In this document: piece after piece, positions 6,811 to 9,465 of the stretch
Position numbering within the stretch: position 1 is the stretch's first letter
How the letters are laid out: each line of letters begins with the position of its first letter
Assembly: GCA_030043575.1 (NCBI GenBank)
Contig: JASHXK010000473.1
Span: 1-9,465, forward strand
Source of the DNA: Terriglobales bacterium
GTDB lineage: Bacteria; Acidobacteriota; Terriglobia; Terriglobales; Acidobacteriaceae
Direction: 5' to 3'
DNA length: 9,465 bases
Notes under the pieces: generated by a model
The model's input: the letters and a program-made list of their open reading frames with translations, nothing else
Databases searched by the model: none
What the model was told of the DNA's origin: nothing
Program-made: the position numbers and the translations under genes

Positions 6811-8109
6811 TCAGGAAGCCAGCCGTTGACGGGCGTTACTTTGTCCGTTGGAAAGGATAACCCTGATCTTGGCGACGGCCAGTTTGTAGGGATTGGTGGC
6901 GTCAAGCATGCCCCAGGCGTCGCGCAGCGCCAGCCATGCGATTCCCAGACAAAATGCCAGCAGCGTTCCCAGCGTGACGATCAGAGTTCTCGGAGGCCAG
7001 ACCTTTTTCTCAGGAACTACGGGTTCGTCCAGCACTTTGATGGTCGGGATTTCCTTGGCTTCTTCCACCTTGGCAAGCTCGTATTGCTTGGTGAGAGCTT
7101 CGTAAACCGCTTCGTCAATCTTTGCCTGGCGCGACAAATCGTAATAGGTATTGCCCAACATCGGCAGTTGCGTCAGGGAGGGATACAACTGAGCATTCTG
7201 TCCGTCGGCGTTGTCGCCGCCTTGGGCCGACTTATTTCCGCTGAGCGTCAGCAGCTTGGATTTCAGCTCGCCCACTTTGGCGGCGGCCGCGCGCACACGA
7301 GAATTGTCCGGCCCGTAGATTTGCTCGAGGCCGCTCAATTCCGCCTGGGCAGCGATCAACTGACCTTGCAGCGTCGAGGCGGCTTCCAGCATGGCCTTGC
7401 CCTCAACCTGCGGATCAAGCGTCTTGGTCTTGCTGGCAAAGCGGCTGAGTTGCAGCGTGGCCTCGTCGAGTTGCTGCTTCACCGTTTGCAGGCGATTCTC
7501 GAGGAAGACGCGCTCGCGATGTGCTGAAGACGTCGTCAGCTGCGAGACTCGACCGTTCAACTCATTGACGTAACCAGCGGCCAGTGCGGCGGCGCGCTCC
7601 GGACTTCTGTCCTGTACCTGAATCGTGATAATGCCGCTCTTGCGATCTTCGCCCACAGCGGTTCGCTCTTGCAGCACCTTGCGTGCGCTCTCGTACTTGC
7701 TTTTGGAATAGACCTTCCGCAGGTCGAACTTGTTGATCAAATCGTCCTGAATGGTGCGGCTGCCAAGGATGCCGACCAGCGTCGCGCCGCTGGTGCGCAT
7801 ACCGAGCAGGTCGGTAGCCATAGTTCCGAGGCCATCACCCGCCTTAGCGGCCAGCGCACCCAACATGGTTGCGGTCATCCCGCCGGATTGATCGGGCGGC
7901 ATCAGGCGGGCGGTCGCCTCGTAGCGGACCGGGATCAGGAACGCCACCGCTGCGGAGAGGATCAGTCCGACAACTACGAACTGAAGAATGCTGCGGCGCT
8001 CGCGCGCCACCAAATCCAACAACAGCAACGCGCGCGGAGGAGGCGGAGCCGACAACTGGGCTTCCAGTCGCCGCTCGGCCTCTAACTCCAGATCATTTAA
8101 CCGTGTCAT
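6811..8109 (-). CDS. Wzz-like chain-length determinant / polysaccharide co-polymerase
   Basis: The 432-residue protein has the layout of polysaccharide co-polymerases: a cytoplasmic N-terminus with a proline run (22-25), a membrane segment (about 41-60) followed by PVRYEATARLMPP (60-72), a Gly/Ala/Met-rich stretch (76-115), a long helical, coiled-coil-prone periplasmic part (about 197-290), the segment IKVLDEPVVPEKKVWPPR (357-374) and a second membrane segment (about 376-396). The last motif corresponds to the Pro-rich end of the GNVR domain that precedes TM2 in Wzz/Wzc proteins. The C-terminal tail (about 36 residues) has no Walker A motif or Tyr-rich cluster, so there is no fused tyrosine kinase. 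Its role would be to set chain length together with the Wzy-like polymerase. ATG 8109 is supported by GAGAAG 5 bases upstream. It heads the flippase-GT-polymerase gene string and follows a 291-bp region with several inverted repeats. Confidence 0.9.
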   Translation of the reverse strand: MTRLNDLELEAERRLEAQLSAPPPPRALLLLDLVARERRSILQFVVVGLILSAAVAFLIPVRYEATARLMPPDQSGGMTATMLGALAAKAGDGLGTMATDLLGMRTSGATLVGILGSRTIQDDLINKFDLRKVYSKSKYESARKVLQERTAVGEDRKSGIITIQVQDRSPERAAALAAGYVNELNGRVSQLTTSSAHRERVFLENRLQTVKQQLDEATLQLSRFASKTKTLDPQVEGKAMLEAASTLQGQLIAAQAELSGLEQIYGPDNSRVRAAAAKVGELKSKLLTLSGNKSAQGGDNADGQNAQLYPSLTQLPMLGNTYYDLSRQAKIDEAVYEALTKQYELAKVEEAKEIPTIKVLDEPVVPEKKVWPPRTLIVTLGTLLAFCLGIAWLALRDAWGMLDATNPYKLAVAKIRVILSNGQSNARQRLAS

Positions 8110-8114
8110 AGCAG

Positions 8115-8120
8115 CTTCTC
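8115..8120 (-). promoter_or_regulatory. Ribosome binding site of the Wzz-like gene
   Basis: On the minus strand GAGAAG lies 5 bases before ATG 8109, which supports this start. A small CGCT/AGCG hairpin (8125-8128 with 8132-8135) sits just upstream of it. Confidence 0.45.
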
Positions 8121-8150
8121 GAGGCGCTTATAGCGGTTACGTTTCTCACA

Positions 8151-8196
8151 CCACTCCGCTGACCTCGCGGAGGTGAGGGCACAGCGCCCTGAGTGG
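8151..8196 (-). repeat. Nested inverted repeats, possible three-way junction
   Basis: The outer arms at 8151-8156 and 8191-8196 are perfectly complementary (6 bp). Between them are two perfect 5-bp hairpins: AGGGC/GCCCT (8176-8180, 8186-8190) and ACCTC/GAGGT (8162-8166, 8170-8174). The outer arm ends directly beside the first hairpin, which would allow coaxial stacking. Confidence 0.45.
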
Positions 8197-8210
8197 AACG
8201 GGGAGCCAAC

Positions 8211-8245
8211 CAGCCCAGCGGTCGGATGCGGGTCCGCTCGGGCTG
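8211..8245 (-). repeat. 11-bp inverted repeat with one bulge (hairpin B)
   Basis: CAGCCCAGCGG (8211-8221) pairs with CCGCT (8234-8238) and GGGCTG (8240-8245), leaving one bulged base at 8239 and a 12-base loop. With eleven mostly G-C pairs it is the strongest stem in the intergenic region. Confidence 0.6.
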
Positions 8246-8247
8246 AC

Positions 8248-8280
8248 CTGGGTTATTCGAGTACAAAACGAACGACCCAG
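8248..8280 (-). repeat. Interrupted inverted repeat (hairpin A)
   Basis: CTGGGT (8248-8253) pairs with ACCCAG (8275-8280). Inside, TTCG (8256-8259) pairs with CGAA (8269-8272), with a 2x2 internal loop and a 9-base terminal loop. No T-run follows on either strand, so it does not look like a simple terminator. Confidence 0.5.
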
Positions 8281-8296
8281 TTACGTTGAATAAGTA

Positions 8297-8323
8297 TGCA
8301 ATAGCATATGAATGCTATTTGCA
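8297..8323. repeat. AT-rich palindrome in the promoter region of the Wzz-like gene
   Basis: AATAGCAT (8300-8307) and ATGCTATT (8312-8319) are perfectly complementary around a 4-base centre. TGC (8297-8299) and GCA (8321-8323) extend the pairing past one bulged base. GCAATAG of the left arm recurs as a direct repeat at 8328-8334, exactly 30 bp further on. It overlaps the promoter-like hexamers and could be a binding site for a dimeric regulator. Confidence 0.45.
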
Positions 8324-8331
8324 GAAAGCAA
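8303..8331 (-). promoter_or_regulatory. Possible sigma-70-type promoter for the Wzz-like operon
   Basis: On the minus strand TTGCTT (8331-8326) and TATGCT (8308-8303) are 17 bp apart. They match the -35 and -10 consensus at three and four of six positions. They lie in the most AT-rich stretch of the window, between the stop of the beta-helix gene (8401) and the Wzz-like gene. The match is weak; position and AT content are the main support. Confidence 0.3.
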
Positions 8332-8400
8332 TAGAAAAATGGCTTCGAGAAGGCTAACCAGGCCCGTGCGCCAACCTCGCGAGGCAACAGGATTTAGTAT

Positions 8401-9465
8401 CTACTGCTGAGCCCAGGAAACCTTGTCCGACCCATTGCCGTACAGGGCGACGCCTCCGTGTATCGGAACCGCGCTGCAAGCTGCTCCCGAGGTCGAAGAG
8501 TTGTCGGTGCAGATAATCGGGCGGGATCCGACGATACAGCGGTTTTGCACCGTAGCCCTGCCCCCGGAAAGGTCCGTAGTGCCGGCGCAGCCGTTGTAGA
8601 CCCCGTGGAAGACTTCGGTCGCGCCTGGGCAGTCGTTGCCTTGCGGGCCGCCGCCGCGCGCCACAAAATCATGAATCGTCACCCCTACCGTTTCCGCCCC
8701 GCAGAAAACAACCACGTTGGGATAGTTCGCTTGTGAATCGTTGGGGCGCAGCATGATGTCAGCCGCAGACAGGGCAAACGGGGTGCTTCGATTGAACTGC
8801 AGTACCGCAACGGTTGGGGCGTGCGGATTGGCATAGGTGGCATCGATGGTAAGCTGCTGCACCACGTTGGAGAACGCGGCGAACACCGTCGATGGCGTGT
8901 ATGCCTCTACGCGAAAGCCTGTGATTCGTATTCCCTGAAGCGAACCCGCGGCCGAAGACTCCTCAGAGATGAACGCCGGACCGCTCACATGCGCGTATCC
9001 GTCGGCAAAGCCGATGTCGGCAATACCTGAGCGCGAGGGATCGAACAAGATGCCGACGGAGGTTCCTTGCACGCCGAAGGTGGTTGCGCCGCCCGAGAAG
9101 TGTACGGTGGTCATGCTGACCGGCGCCGGACGCAGCTTGGCAAACGGCGAAACGATGCCCGCCGTATTGTTCGAGGAGAAAACAAGAACGGCCTTGCCCG
9201 TACCGCCGTTAGGGCTCAGGTTGGCGAGATAGCAATCGGTGCAGCCCCACACTTCTCCTCCGTAGTCATAGACCTGGTAATCGCCATATCCCTCGATTGT
9301 TACCTGATGCCAACTGGTCTCGGAACCGTTGCCGACGGCCGCGCTGGCCACAGTCTTTCCCATCAGGACGACGACTTGCGGCGCATCACTGATGCTGGTG
9401 CCGCCGTTAAAACGCAGATTCTCAATGCTGACGTGGCCGGTTCCGCTGAAATCCAGGCACACCTG
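8401..9465 (-). CDS. Partial beta-helix-like protein, Cys-rich C-terminus, function unknown (5' end outside window)
   Basis: The frame is open to the window edge at 9465, so only the last 354 residues are seen; GTG 9462 is not a convincing start. The stop is TAG 8403-8401. The sequence is made of short beta-strand-like repeats rich in Gly, Ser, Thr and Asn (for example VSIENLRFNGG, WHQVTIEGYGDYQVYDYGG, LQGIRITGFRVEAY, VGVTIHDFVARGGG), as in right-handed parallel beta-helix proteins such as pectate lyase-like enzymes, tailspikes and polysaccharide-modifying proteins. It has nine Cys, six of them in the last 100 residues plus a CTDC motif near residues 75-78, which suggests disulfide bonds and a place outside the cytoplasm. 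No catalytic residues can be assigned. It lies 291 bp upstream of the Wzz-like gene in the same direction, so a role in binding, trimming or degrading a polysaccharide is plausible but inferred. Confidence 0.65.
   Translation of the reverse strand, partial: QVCLDFSGTGHVSIENLRFNGGTSISDAPQVVVLMGKTVASAAVGNGSETSWHQVTIEGYGDYQVYDYGGEVWGCTDCYLANLSPNGGTGKAVLVFSSNNTAGIVSPFAKLRPAPVSMTTVHFSGGATTFGVQGTSVGILFDPSRSGIADIGFADGYAHVSGPAFISEESSAAGSLQGIRITGFRVEAYTPSTVFAAFSNVVQQLTIDATYANPHAPTVAVLQFNRSTPFALSAADIMLRPNDSQANYPNVVVFCGAETVGVTIHDFVARGGGPQGNDCPGATEVFHGVYNGCAGTTDLSGGRATVQNRCIVGSRPIICTDNSSTSGAACSAVPIHGGVALYGNGSDKVSWAQQ

Larger units (their letters stand above)
8110..8296 (-). promoter_or_regulatory. Candidate structured 5' leader of the polysaccharide operon
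   Basis: If the promoter-like pair at 8303-8331 is used, transcription would start near 8296 and leave a leader of about 187 nt. In transcript order it contains hairpin A (8280-8248), hairpin B (8245-8211) and a possible three-way junction (8196-8151). In the junction, an outer 6-bp stem, CCACTC/GAGTGG (8191-8196 with 8151-8156), encloses two 5-bp hairpins (8176-8180/8186-8190 and 8162-8166/8170-8174). An alternative pairing, 8154-8159 with 8167-8172, competes with the junction. No known riboswitch consensus and no ops/JUMPstart motif was recognised. Folding was judged by eye only, and GC-rich sequence gives short stems by chance. Confidence 0.35.

Noticed and set aside
6826..7527. Long open frame (233 codons) on the + strand, antisense to the Wzz-like gene
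   Set aside because: It lies entirely opposite a well-supported co-polymerase gene, has no ribosome binding site and shows no recognisable domain. Long antisense frames are common opposite GC-rich genes.
8341..8400. Possible terminator after the beta-helix gene, including the palindrome CCTCGCGAGG at 8375-8384
   Set aside because: The 10-bp palindrome has no loop and can form only a 3-bp hairpin. The T-run further on (about 8340-8335 on the minus strand) is not preceded by a clean stem. Read-through cannot be excluded.
1..9465. CRISPR arrays, transposases, tRNA or rRNA genes and attachment sites
   Set aside because: No regularly spaced repeats, insertion-sequence ends, cloverleaf sequences or rRNA motifs were seen on either strand.

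Overview
This window is part of a Wzx/Wzy-type surface polysaccharide locus (exopolysaccharide, capsule or O-antigen) from a moderately GC-rich Gram-negative-type bacterium. The style of the proteins (a 'HCTG' metallo-beta-lactamase-fold hydrolase, GT4 enzymes of the WbaZ and MtfB types, and a chain-length protein without a kinase domain) and the weak ribosome binding sites fit Acidobacteriota. That placement is an impression from sequence style and was not tested by a search.

Layout. Bases 1-252 (+) are the C-terminal end of a metallo-beta-lactamase-fold hydrolase that looks unrelated to the cluster. After a 258-bp gap holding a strong hairpin come two glycosyltransferase genes on the + strand (511-1740 and 1872-2966). 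They meet a minus-strand operon end to end, with a terminator-like inverted repeat at about 2971-3030. Read in its own direction, the minus-strand group is: a partial secreted beta-helix-like protein (9465-8401), a 291-bp intergenic region rich in inverted repeats (8400-8110), a Wzz-like chain-length co-polymerase (8109-6811), a Wzx-like flippase (6805-5492), a GT4 glycosyltransferase (5501-4401, overlapping the flippase gene by 10 bp) and a Wzy-like polymerase (4353-3016).

How it works together (inference from family knowledge). The three glycosyltransferases would add sugars to a lipid-linked oligosaccharide on the cytoplasmic face. The flippase would move it across the inner membrane, the polymerase would join repeat units in the periplasm, and the Wzz-like protein would set chain length. 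The beta-helix protein could bind, trim or degrade a polysaccharide. No initiating sugar-phosphate transferase, outer-membrane export protein or tyrosine kinase domain is visible, so the locus probably extends beyond the window.

The least explained part is the 8110-8331 region. It holds an AT-rich palindrome over a weak promoter-like pair, followed in the minus direction by a series of inverted repeats, including a possible three-way junction, just before the Wzz-like gene. It is a candidate structured 5' leader for polysaccharide expression. No known riboswitch class was recognised. The proteins themselves belong to known families, and no clearly new multi-gene system was seen.
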